A stretch of DNA of 21,007 nt from CAYQSU01 sp964420325. Lineage in GTDB: Bacteria; Pseudomonadota; Alphaproteobacteria; Rhodospirillales; Defluviicoccaceae. The DNA is taken from assembly GCA_964420325.1 (NCBI GenBank), contig CAYQSU010000061.1:1-21007 (forward strand), in the 5' to 3' direction. Both the position numbers and the translations under genes were made by a program. The notes below the pieces were generated by a model. The model did no database searches. It was not told where the DNA came from and was given only the letters and a program-made list of their open reading frames with translations. Of this stretch, positions 13,332-20,706 are shown piece after piece. Every line of letters begins with the position of its first letter. The stretch's first letter is position 1.

Positions 13332-15368
13332 TCAGCGCCCCTCCCCGTCCTTCAGCCGGTTGGCCTCCTCGCGTTCGCGGAGGTCGTCGTCAGTGGTCCT
13401 CGGCAGAGGGCGCGGCCCCGCGGCGTAGGGCTGCGGCTCGTCGAATTGGGCGGCGACGCGGCAGTCCTCGCACATTCTCAGCATCTCGATGCGACCCGGG
13501 GCGGCGAACATCGCGTGTCCGCCAAGCCTGGCCACCAGCCGGTCGATCGTCGAGCGGGTCGCGAAGGGTTTGCCGCAACGGATGCAGCGAAACGGGTCCT
13601 CTTCTTCCTTGAGCACCACCCGGCGGCGCGCCGTCTCGGCAAAATTGATCTGCGGAACCAGCGATATCGCGTTCTCCGGGCAGGTGTTGCGGCAGAGGCC
13701 ACACTGGACGCAATTGACCTCGGTGAAGCTGAGCTGGGGCGCTTCGGGATGGTCGTGGAGTGCCCCCGTCGGACACGCGCCGACACAGGAGAGACAGAGT
13801 GTGCATCGATCCCGGTCGAGGTCGATCCGGCCGAACGGCGCGCCGACCGGCAGTTCGACGACGTCGGCCGGCGCCGGCGCATGGGCGTGCAGGTGATCGA
13901 GGGCCAGCATCAGCGTCGTGCGCTTCTCGCCCGTGACCCGGTGCTTCGCCGCGGGCTCGAGGCTGTCGGGCGGATTGCCGCGAAGACGCAGGGCCAGGGC
14001 CTCCGGGTCCGCCTCGTCCTCGATGGCGACGCGGTCGCCGGCATAGCCGAGGCCCTTGAGGATGACGTCGACCAGCGTCGCGTGGGCGCGGAGCGGACCA
14101 AGATCCTCCCCTCGGGCGGCTCTGGCGAGGATCGCGATGCGGGCGACGCCGAAGGCAAACGCGGTCAACAGGAAATCGAGGCCGATCACGGTGACCTCGT
14201 TGACCGCGAAGGGCACGACATGGGCCGGAAGTCCGCGCCCGGCGCGCGCCATCGCCGAGAGCATCTCGTCGCCGTGCCGGGGGTCGTGGACGAGGAGGAC
14301 CATGTCCCGACCACCGGCCCGCCGATAGGTGCCGGCGAGCACGCGAAGGCGCTCGAACATTCCGTTGGCCGCCGGCAGGTCGAAGGCGATCGCCCCGGTT
14401 GGACAGAGGCTGGCGCAGACACCGTGCCCGGAGCAGACGAACGGGTCGACGTGCACGTGGTCACCGGCGGGAGTGATGGCGCCGGTGGGGCAGGCGTTGA
14501 GGCACAGATCGCACCCGACAACGCGATTGCGCGAATGGGCGCAGATCGTAGGGTCGACGCGGACATACCGCGGCTTCTCGAACTCGCCGACCATGTCGGC
14601 GAGGTCGAACAGCGCCCTCTCGATGCCGACTTTGTCGGACGGCTCGACGCGAACGTAGCCGTCGCGCCGGTCGGCAGCCGGAAACAACGCCGGACTGCCG
14701 GAGCAGTCGAGGATGAGATCGAAAGTGGATCGGGCGCCGTCACGGGCCAGTTCGAAGACGATCTCGCGACGGGAGGAGGGCTGGCAGGCGGCGAAGCCGT
14801 CGATCACCAGGTCGAAGGCGCCGAGATGGCCTCTGGCCTCGCGAATGCGGCCGGCGAAGATCGGAAACTCCCTCACCGGCGGCGGCATGGCGCCATCGGT
14901 GCGGCTAAGGAGGCAGGTCACCTTGAGACGGCGGGCGAGCCTGGCGGCGGCGTCGAGCGCGATCTCGCCCGAGCCGTAGACAAGGCAGACGCCGTTCGAG
15001 GCGAGGCTCATCGAGGGGGTCAGCTCGATGTCGAGTGCGGCCTCGGCGATGAGCGCGGCCACCTTGGCGTAGGCCTCGGCTCCCTCCGCTGCCCACCCTG
15101 CCCGCTCGCGAATGTTGACATAGGCGGCGGGCGTCTCCGGTGCGTGTTGCTCCCGGATCTCTTCGAACAGTGGCGTCTCCTGCGTGCAGCACACCAGTAG
15201 CGGCTCGCCGGCCGCCAAGGCCCCGCGCAGGTCGCCGATCTGGCTCCGGCAGAGATGGGTGAAGACCACCGGCTCGTCGGCAGCAAGCGCCGCCGCCACC
15301 CGCTTGCGGTCCAGCGCCAGGGTATGCTCGCAGTCGCAAACGAGCACCCGTCTTCCTTGCACCTTCAT
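13332..15368 (-). CDS. Large poly-[4Fe-4S] ferredoxin-like protein of the formate dehydrogenase locus
   Basis: A 678-aa cytoplasmic iron-sulfur protein. The N-terminal ~265 residues include a Cys-rich start (VCDC at 10-13, C40, VCC at 59-61) and an alpha/beta region. A ferredoxin pair follows: GCDLCLNACP (285-294) and VCSGHGVCASLCP (311-323), with Cys276 nearby. After a ~190-residue alpha/beta section a second ferredoxin pair appears: CTLCLSCVGACP (522-533) and CVQCGLCRNTCP (553-564). Near the C-terminus CIRC (595-598) and CEDC (633-636) could form a zinc ribbon or a further cluster. Up to four 4Fe-4S clusters are expected. The start has GGGGAGGAA about 6 nt upstream and the gene diverges from the DUF3305 gene. 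Proteins of this design accompany formate dehydrogenase genes in many Proteobacteria; the exact role (electron transfer or cofactor sulfuration/assembly) is not known to me. Confidence 0.82.
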   Translation of the reverse strand: MKVQGRRVLVCDCEHTLALDRKRVAAALAADEPVVFTHLCRSQIGDLRGALAAGEPLLVCCTQETPLFEEIREQHAPETPAAYVNIRERAGWAAEGAEAYAKVAALIAEAALDIELTPSMSLASNGVCLVYGSGEIALDAAARLARRLKVTCLLSRTDGAMPPPVREFPIFAGRIREARGHLGAFDLVIDGFAACQPSSRREIVFELARDGARSTFDLILDCSGSPALFPAADRRDGYVRVEPSDKVGIERALFDLADMVGEFEKPRYVRVDPTICAHSRNRVVGCDLCLNACPTGAITPAGDHVHVDPFVCSGHGVCASLCPTGAIAFDLPAANGMFERLRVLAGTYRRAGGRDMVLLVHDPRHGDEMLSAMARAGRGLPAHVVPFAVNEVTVIGLDFLLTAFAFGVARIAILARAARGEDLGPLRAHATLVDVILKGLGYAGDRVAIEDEADPEALALRLRGNPPDSLEPAAKHRVTGEKRTTLMLALDHLHAHAPAPADVVELPVGAPFGRIDLDRDRCTLCLSCVGACPTGALHDHPEAPQLSFTEVNCVQCGLCRNTCPENAISLVPQINFAETARRRVVLKEEEDPFRCIRCGKPFATRSTIDRLVARLGGHAMFAAPGRIEMLRMCEDCRVAAQFDEPQPYAAGPRPLPRTTDDDLREREEANRLKDGEGR

Positions 15369-15479
15369 CGCGTCGTTCCTCCCCGGCGGCCGCCGCCAGT
15401 CACGCCATCATGGGCGGCCTCGGACCTTCTTGTTTCCGGTTCTTGTCACCATATGGCAAGCATGGGAGAAAGTTAAACC
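15369..15479. promoter_or_regulatory. Divergent promoter region of the formate dehydrogenase accessory genes
   Basis: These 111 bp separate two divergent genes and must hold signals for both. Ribosome binding sites are visible on each side: GGGGAGGAA for the minus gene and GGGAGAAAG (15464-15472) for the plus gene. The AT-richer middle has TTGTTT (15430-15435) followed 16 nt later by TATGGC, a weak promoter candidate for the + strand. The palindrome CCATATGG (15449-15456) may be an operator or chance. Confidence 0.45.
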
Positions 15480-16037
15480 ATGCCGGCGGCGATGCCAGAA
15501 GCGGGCGGTCCAGGATCGGGTCACAAGACCGAACGGACGGACGTCGGTCTGATCGTCGAGCGACGGGATAGCACCCATCCCTGGCAGGATCATGTCTGGC
15601 GTCCGCACGCGGTGGTCCCGGCGGCGGCCTCGACCGAGGCTTGGCGGGTCGTCGACCGTGGACCCGGGTGGGAACGCTATTACGCCGGATCGCTGCCACT
15701 GGCGCTGTACGCCGGAGAGACCGACGGCTACCGCGAGAACCTCGATCACCAGCCGCCGCAGGTGTTCATCGTGCTGCGCCGCGGCAGCGGCGAGCGGGAG
15801 ATCCAGCCGTTTCTCGCCACCGTCGGCCCGTTCGAGGCCCTCGACTACCTGGACAGCGGCGAGGAGATCGTCGAGGCCGTGCCGATGCCCGAGCCGATCG
15901 CGGCGTGGGTGCGGGCGTTCGTTCGCCGCCACCACATGGATCGACCGACACGCAAGCGGGAGCGGGACGCGGATGCCCCGGCAATGGGCGAGCATCCGTT
16001 CTGGCGGCCGGCACCGGTGAGGGGCCGTGGGCGATAA
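15480..16037 (+). CDS. DUF3305-family formate dehydrogenase accessory protein
   Basis: A 185-aa soluble protein of unknown biochemical function. The core runs from about residue 22 (VGLIVERRDSTHPWQDHVW) through W-R-V-V, YYAGSLPLALYAGETDGY (67-84) and QPPQVFIVLRR (91-101) to about 155, which I recognise as DUF3305. The C-terminal 30 residues are charged and Pro-rich. The ATG at 15480 has GGGAGAAAG about 8-10 nt upstream. It overlaps the DUF3306 gene by 11 nt, and the pair is regularly found next to formate dehydrogenase and TorD-type genes. The context supports a maturation role for the Mo/W enzyme, but I see no catalytic motif. Confidence 0.75.
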   Translation: MPAAMPEAGGPGSGHKTERTDVGLIVERRDSTHPWQDHVWRPHAVVPAAASTEAWRVVDRGPGWERYYAGSLPLALYAGETDGYRENLDHQPPQVFIVLRRGSGEREIQPFLATVGPFEALDYLDSGEEIVEAVPMPEPIAAWVRAFVRRHHMDRPTRKRERDADAPAMGEHPFWRPAPVRGRGR

Positions 16038-16617
16038 CCCGGAATCAGCCTTTGCGCGCTGGGCGCGGATGAAGCGGGCGCGGACGGCGGCATCCGCTCC
16101 CGTCGCAGCGGACCCGGTCGACGCGGGCAGCGACGGAGCCGCCGGGTCGAGCGCCTCTGCGGCGCCGCCGGTAGCGCCAGGGTCCGACGAGTCGGCGGCT
16201 CATTCCGATAGGACGGCACCACCCGACCTTCCGGACATCGAGAGCCTGACCAAGGATTCGGACTTCACGGTGTTCATGCGCGAGGGGGTGCCCGAGGACA
16301 TCCGCCGTCTCGCCCTGCGGCGGCTGTGGCGGAGCGATCCCGTGTTCGCCAACTTGGACGGTCTCAGAGATTATGGCGAGGACTACAGCCAGGTCGGCAC
16401 CGTCGCCGCCGAGATCGGCACGATCTACCGCGCGGGCGCCGGCTACCTCGCCGACGCGGCGGATGCGAGGGCGGCGGACGACGACGCCGGGACCAAGGCC
16501 GAAGTCGGTGACGCGGGAGTGGCCGGAGACGGTGCCGAGACACGGCCGGAGGCGGCGGACTCCGGCGCAGACGAGGCGCGGCACGGGGACGAAACGGGGC
16601 CTCAAGACAGGACCTGA
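16027..16617 (+). CDS. DUF3306-family formate dehydrogenase accessory protein
   Basis: A 196-aa protein whose start, ESAFARWARMKRA (residues 6-18), and core, LPDIESLTKDSDFTVFMREG (68-87) followed by R-L-A-L-R-R-L-W and a D-G-L-R-D-Y segment, fit the DUF3306 family. Between them lies an Ala/Ser/Pro linker (about 19-65). After about residue 142 a low-complexity Ala/Asp/Glu/Gly tail runs to the end. The core is probably the functional part. The GTG start at 16027 overlaps the end of the DUF3305 gene by 11 nt, so the two are translationally linked. Function is unknown; co-occurrence with formate dehydrogenase is known for the family. Confidence 0.72.
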   Translation: MGDNPESAFARWARMKRARTAASAPVAADPVDAGSDGAAGSSASAAPPVAPGSDESAAHSDRTAPPDLPDIESLTKDSDFTVFMREGVPEDIRRLALRRLWRSDPVFANLDGLRDYGEDYSQVGTVAAEIGTIYRAGAGYLADAADARAADDDAGTKAEVGDAGVAGDGAETRPEAADSGADEARHGDETGPQDRT

Positions 16618-16857
16618 CCGAACCGACATGTCACGGACGGCCGACTCGGATGGCTGCAAGGGGGGTGGCGCTCAAACCCGACCGCAGAGCTCTAGTATTT
16701 ATCGGATTTTTTGCGTAGTTTTAGGGTTGACAGGGGAGCGGATGCGAGCGACGGTTTTCGTTAAGCTTTCTGTAGGTTCGCCGCGTCGGCTTTCCACAAT
16801 CAACAACACTGTCCGGACGCGGCGGGCGGAGTTGGCAGAAGCCAACAGGGAGGAACG
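16618..16857 (+). promoter_or_regulatory. Candidate promoter/leader of the TorD-fdh genes
   Basis: This is the longest gap on the + strand of the formate dehydrogenase locus (240 bp) and contains a clear AT-rich patch at about 16690-16730. A perfect TTGACA lies at 16727-16732, but no good -10 hexamer follows at 16-18 nt. TTAAGCTTTC sits further on at 16761. No sigma-54 or FNR-type site is recognisable. A promoter for the genes from the TorD-family gene to fdhB is likely somewhere here, but its position is not resolved. Confidence 0.4.
16831..16846 (+). promoter_or_regulatory. Hairpin abutting the ribosome binding site of the TorD-family gene
   Basis: GTTGGC (16831-16836) and GCCAAC (16841-16846) are perfect inverted repeats around the loop AGAA. 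The GGGAGGAA ribosome binding site begins 2 nt later. In mRNA this would form a 6-bp stem with a tetraloop next to the Shine-Dalgarno sequence; an effect on translation or mRNA stability is inference. Confidence 0.35.
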
Positions 16858-17478
16858 GTGCCGGTGCTGCCCCATGGCGGCAGGCGCGAGGACGTGGATG
16901 ACGAGGATGTCCTTCGCGCCCGCTTCTACGGTTTGTTGGCGGAACTCTTGGCAGGACCGCCGGACGCGAACGGGCTTCGACGCTGGGCGCGCCTCGAGGG
17001 CGACGAGACGCCGATCGGTGAGGCGATCGGCAATCTCGCCGTGACGGCCTCGCAGCTGACGCCGGACCGGGCCGAGCGGGAGTTCAACCGGCTGTTCATC
17101 GGTCTCACCGGCGGCGAACTCACGCCCTACGGGTCCTACTATCTGACCGGGTTCGTCTATGAGAAGCCGCTGGCCGACCTGCGCTGGGACATGGAGGCTC
17201 TGGGGATTGCGCGCGCCGACGGCGTCGCCGAGCCCGAGGACCACATCGCCTCGGTCTGCGAGATCATGCGCGGGCTGATCACCGGCGCGTTCGGCCCGCC
17301 CGCCTCTTTGCGTCAGCAGCGGCGCTTCTTCGACGCCCACGTCGCACCGTGGGCGTCGCGCTTTTTCGAGGATCTGGAAACGGCGCCCGCGGCCGTGCTC
17401 TACCGGCCGATCGGTGCTCTCGGCCGGCTGTTCATGGCCGTCGAGCGAGAGGCGTTCTCGATGATCGGGGATCGGTGA
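16858..17478 (+). CDS. TorD/DmsD-family molybdoenzyme chaperone
   Basis: All-helical cytoplasmic chaperone, 206 aa, that binds the Tat signal of a molybdoenzyme and protects it until cofactor insertion. Family motifs are visible: RARFYGLLAELLAGPP (20-35), EREFNRLFIGLTGGELTPYG (73-92), EPEDHIASVCEIMRGL (125-140) and FFDAHVAPWASRFFEDLE (157-174). The E-P-E-D-H-I segment corresponds to the conserved ExPDH of TorD proteins. GTG at 16858 is used, with GGAGG 4 nt before it; the GTG two codons later is an alternative with better spacing. It precedes two genes for Tat-exported proteins, so its client is presumably the FdhA catalytic subunit and possibly the small Tat protein. Confidence 0.85.
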   Translation: MPVLPHGGRREDVDDEDVLRARFYGLLAELLAGPPDANGLRRWARLEGDETPIGEAIGNLAVTASQLTPDRAEREFNRLFIGLTGGELTPYGSYYLTGFVYEKPLADLRWDMEALGIARADGVAEPEDHIASVCEIMRGLITGAFGPPASLRQQRRFFDAHVAPWASRFFEDLETAPAAVLYRPIGALGRLFMAVEREAFSMIGDR

Positions 17479-17584
17479 TTGGCGGCGGGATGCAGGCCGC
17501 CGTGACGAGGCCGTCCGTCGCCGATGCGACGCGAACAGAGGCGCCCACAAGGGCAACGGAGCAGGTGGTGAGGAGACAGAAGCG

Positions 17585-17791
17585 ATGAAAGTCGAAAAGC
17601 AGCAAGAGAGGATCAGCCGGCGCGGTTTTCTGCGCGCGGCGGGTCTCGGCGCGGGCGCGGCCGCCGGTGCGGCCGTGGCGGCCATCGGCTCCGACGCCCG
17701 TTCGGCGACGAGCGAGGCCAAGCACCGGCCGGCGGCCGGCTATCGGGAGACCGAGCACGTCCGGCGCGCTTACGAGCTCGCACGGTTCTGA
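17585..17791 (+). CDS. Short Tat-signal protein of the formate dehydrogenase locus
   Basis: A 68-aa protein that is mostly a twin-arginine signal: ISRRGFLRAAGL (residues 10-21), a Gly/Ala-rich hydrophobic stretch (21-34), then only about 30 charged residues ending ETEHVRRAYELARF. It matches the known pattern of the formate dehydrogenase region TAT target family, whose function is not established. AGGAG at 17571-17575 lies 9 nt before the ATG. It is 106 nt after the TorD-family gene and 27 nt before fdhA. The C-terminal segment could be a helix that binds the enzyme; no cofactor ligand is visible. Confidence 0.8.
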   Translation: MKVEKQQERISRRGFLRAAGLGAGAAAGAAVAAIGSDARSATSEAKHRPAAGYRETEHVRRAYELARF

Positions 17792-17818
17792 GAAGCTAGC
17801 CAGCGGGAGGACACGTTC

Positions 17819-20695
17819 ATGCTAGTCAAGACGAGACGAGGGGCGGCGAAGGGCCCCCACATGGCGCAGGCGCTGGCCGGCGTTCTCGGCGGAGCGATCG
17901 ATCGGCGCGCGTTCCTGCGGCGTTCCGGGCTGACGGCCGGCGGCGCCGCCTTGGTCGCCTCCATGCCGGTTGGACTCGTGCGCAAGGCCGAGGCGCAGAC
18001 TGCGGCCGGCGTGCCGCGGGCGCTTGCCCAGGCGAAAAGCGTCTGCACCCATTGCTCGGTCGGCTGCACGGTGATCGCCGAGGTCGACAGAGGCGTCTGG
18101 GTGGGGCAGGAGCCCGGCTTCGACAGCCCCTTCAATCTCGGTGCGCACTGCTCGAAGGGCGCCGCCATCCGCGCTCATGCGCACGGCGAGCGGCGGCTCC
18201 GCTATCCGATGAAGTTGGTCGACGGCGAGTGGAAGCGGATCGGCTGGGATGAGGCGATCGACGAGATCGGCGACAAGATGTTGCAGCTCCGGCAGGCATC
18301 GGGTCCCGACTCGGTGTACTGGCTGGGCTCGGCCAAGCACAGCAACGAGCAGGCCTATCTGTTGCGCAAGTTCGCCGCCTATTGGGGCACCAACAACATC
18401 GATCACCAGGCGCGGATCTGCCATTCGACCACCGTCGCGGGCGTGGCCAACACGTGGGGCTACGGCGCGATGACCAACAGCTACAACGACATCCACAACT
18501 CGCGAGCGATCTTCCTGATCGGCGGCAACCCGGCGGAGGCCCATCCGGTCTCACTTCTGCACATCCTCAAGGCGAAGGAGGAGAAGAACACGCCGTTGAT
18601 CGTGTGCGACCCCCGGTTCACCCGCACGGCGGCCCATGCCACGGAGTTCGTCCGGCTGCGGCCGGGCACCGACGTGCCGCTGATCTGGGGCATCCTCTGG
18701 CACATCTTCGAGAACGGCTGGGAGGACAAGGAGTTCATCCGCCAGCGGGTGTGGGGCATGGACCGCATCCGCGAAGAGGTCAAGAAGTGGACGCCCGAGG
18801 AGGTCGAGAACGTCACCGGCGTCCCCGGCTCGCAGCTGCGGCGTGTGGCGCGTACCCTCGCCAACAACCGGCCCGCAACGGTTATCTGGTGCATGGGCGG
18901 CACCCAGCACACCATCGGCAATAACAACACCCGCGCTTACTGCATCCTGCAGTTGGCGCTCGGTAACATGGGACATGCGGGCGGCGGGACCAACATCTTC
19001 CGCGGCCACGACAACGTCCAGGGCGCGACCGACTTCGGCGTGCTCTCCGACTCGCTCCCCGGCTATTACGGCCTTGCCGAAGGCTCGTGGAAGCACTGGG
19101 GCCGCGTGTGGCAGACCGACTACGAATGGCTGAAGGGCCGGTTCGGCTCCAAGGAGCTGATGGAATCGAAGGGCATCCCCGTGTCGCGCTGGATCGACGG
19201 CGTTCTCGAGGCCAAGGAGAACATCGACCAGCCCGACAATCTGCGTGCCATGGTCTTCTGGGGGCACGCGCCGAACTCCCAGACGCGCGGCCCCGAGATG
19301 AAAGTTGCGATGGAGAAGCTCGACCTGCTCGTGGTCATCGATCCCTACCCGACTGTCACCGCCGTCATGCACGACCGCAAGGACGGCACCTATCTCCTGC
19401 CCGCGGCCACCCAGTACGAGACCTCCGGCTCAGTCACCGCGTCCAACCGGTCGATCCAGTGGCGGGACAAGGTCATCGACCCGATCTTCGAGTGCAAAAC
19501 CGACCACGAGATCATCTACCTGTTCGCCCGGAAGTTCGGCTACGAGCAGGAGATGTTCAAGGCGATCCAGGTCAACGGCACCGAGCCCGTGGTCGAGGAT
19601 CTCACCCGCGAATTCAACAAGGGGATGTGGACGATCGGCTATACCGGACAGTCGCCGGAGCGCCTTAAGCTGCACATGGCCAACCAGCACACCTTCGACA
19701 AGACGACGCTGAGGGCCAACGGGGGGCCGTGCGACGGAGACTACTTCGGCCTGCCTTGGCCATGCTGGGGCAAGCCCGAGATGAAGCATCCCGGCTCGCC
19801 TAATCTGTATGACATCTCGAAGCCTGTGGCGGAAGGCGGGATGGGATTCCGCGCCCTGTTCGGCGTCGAGCGCGATGGCGAGAACCTGCTCGCCGAAGGC
19901 ACCTACCCGGTGGGCTCGGAGATCACCGACGGCTATCCCGAGTTCACCATGGCGATGCTGACCAAGCTCGGCTGGGACAAGGACCTCACCGACGAGGAGC
20001 GAAAGGCCATCGAGGTCGCCGGCGGGGAGACCGCCAACTGGAAGACCGACCTTTCGGGAGGCATCCAGCGGGTGGCGATCAAGCACGGCTGTGCCCCCTA
20101 CGGCAATGCGAAGGCGCGCTGCGTCGCCTGGAACTTCCCGGACCCGGTTCCCATCCACCGCGAGGCCTTGTACACGCCGCGGCGGGACCTGGTGGAAAAG
20201 TATCCGACGTATGCCGACACCAAGGCATGGCGTCTGCCCACCCTGTACGCCAGCATTCAGCAACGGGACGTGGCGAAGGAGTTTCCGATCATCCTCACCT
20301 CCGGCCGGCTGGTCGAGTATGAGGGCGGCGGCGACGAGAGCCGTTCCAATGCGTGGCTGGCCGAGCTTCAGCAGGACATGTACTGCGAGATCAACCCGCG
20401 CGATGCGAACGAGCTCGGCGTTCGCGACGGCCGGATGGTCTGGGTACACGGCCCCGAGGGCGGCAAGGTCCTGGTCAAGGCCATGGTGACCGAACGGGTG
20501 GCGCCGGGCGTCGCCTTCATGCCGTTCCACTTCGGCGGCTGGTTCCAGGGCGAGGACCGGCGGGCCAAGTACCCCAAGGGAGCCGATCCCTACGTGCTTG
20601 GCGAGGCCTGCAACACGGCGATGACCTACGGCTACGACTCGGTGACCCAGATGCAGGAGACCAAAACGTCTCTCTGCCGCATCGATGCCGCGTGA
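17819..20695 (+). CDS. fdhA: Formate dehydrogenase catalytic (alpha) subunit, Cys type, Tat-exported
   Basis: Oxidises formate to CO2 at a molybdenum or tungsten bis-MGD centre, 958 aa. The N-terminus has a Tat signal, AIDRRAFLRRSGLTAGG (26-42), with hydrophobic core and A-E-A-Q cleavage region. The proximal [4Fe-4S] cluster is bound by Cys76, Cys79, Cys83 and Cys111, followed by Lys113, which lies between cluster and cofactor in this family. The metal ligand is Cys201 followed by His202 (DHQARICHSTT), so the enzyme is the cysteine and not the selenocysteine form. GGTQHTIGNNNTRA contains the segment expected to supply the formate-site arginine. The C-terminal molybdopterin dinucleotide domain starts around ILTSGRLVEYEGGGDES. 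GGGAGGA lies 7 nt before the ATG. Length fits periplasmic FDH alpha subunits. fdhB follows after 11 nt. Confidence 0.95.
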   Translation: MLVKTRRGAAKGPHMAQALAGVLGGAIDRRAFLRRSGLTAGGAALVASMPVGLVRKAEAQTAAGVPRALAQAKSVCTHCSVGCTVIAEVDRGVWVGQEPGFDSPFNLGAHCSKGAAIRAHAHGERRLRYPMKLVDGEWKRIGWDEAIDEIGDKMLQLRQASGPDSVYWLGSAKHSNEQAYLLRKFAAYWGTNNIDHQARICHSTTVAGVANTWGYGAMTNSYNDIHNSRAIFLIGGNPAEAHPVSLLHILKAKEEKNTPLIVCDPRFTRTAAHATEFVRLRPGTDVPLIWGILWHIFENGWEDKEFIRQRVWGMDRIREEVKKWTPEEVENVTGVPGSQLRRVARTLANNRPATVIWCMGGTQHTIGNNNTRAYCILQLALGNMGHAGGGTNIFRGHDNVQGATDFGVLSDSLPGYYGLAEGSWKHWGRVWQTDYEWLKGRFGSKELMESKGIPVSRWIDGVLEAKENIDQPDNLRAMVFWGHAPNSQTRGPEMKVAMEKLDLLVVIDPYPTVTAVMHDRKDGTYLLPAATQYETSGSVTASNRSIQWRDKVIDPIFECKTDHEIIYLFARKFGYEQEMFKAIQVNGTEPVVEDLTREFNKGMWTIGYTGQSPERLKLHMANQHTFDKTTLRANGGPCDGDYFGLPWPCWGKPEMKHPGSPNLYDISKPVAEGGMGFRALFGVERDGENLLAEGTYPVGSEITDGYPEFTMAMLTKLGWDKDLTDEERKAIEVAGGETANWKTDLSGGIQRVAIKHGCAPYGNAKARCVAWNFPDPVPIHREALYTPRRDLVEKYPTYADTKAWRLPTLYASIQQRDVAKEFPIILTSGRLVEYEGGGDESRSNAWLAELQQDMYCEINPRDANELGVRDGRMVWVHGPEGGKVLVKAMVTERVAPGVAFMPFHFGGWFQGEDRRAKYPKGADPYVLGEACNTAMTYGYDSVTQMQETKTSLCRIDAA

Positions 20696-20706
20696 GGAGT
20701 TGAACG

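Noticed and set aside
13272..15200. 642-codon open frame on the plus strand
   Set aside because: Antisense shadow of the 4Fe-4S protein gene, whose cysteine motifs are unmistakable.
16727..16732. TTGACA taken as a definite sigma-70 promoter
   Set aside because: No acceptable -10 hexamer is found 16-18 nt downstream, so only a general promoter region is reported.
17490..17588. 32-codon ORF ending in an ATGA overlap with the small Tat protein gene
   Set aside because: No convincing ribosome binding site, no hydrophobic or conserved-looking pattern, and the Tat gene has its own AGGAG. Kept only as a remote possibility.
18399..18430. Selenocysteine-type formate dehydrogenase
   Set aside because: The metal-ligand codon is TGC (Cys201) and the gene has no in-frame TGA.
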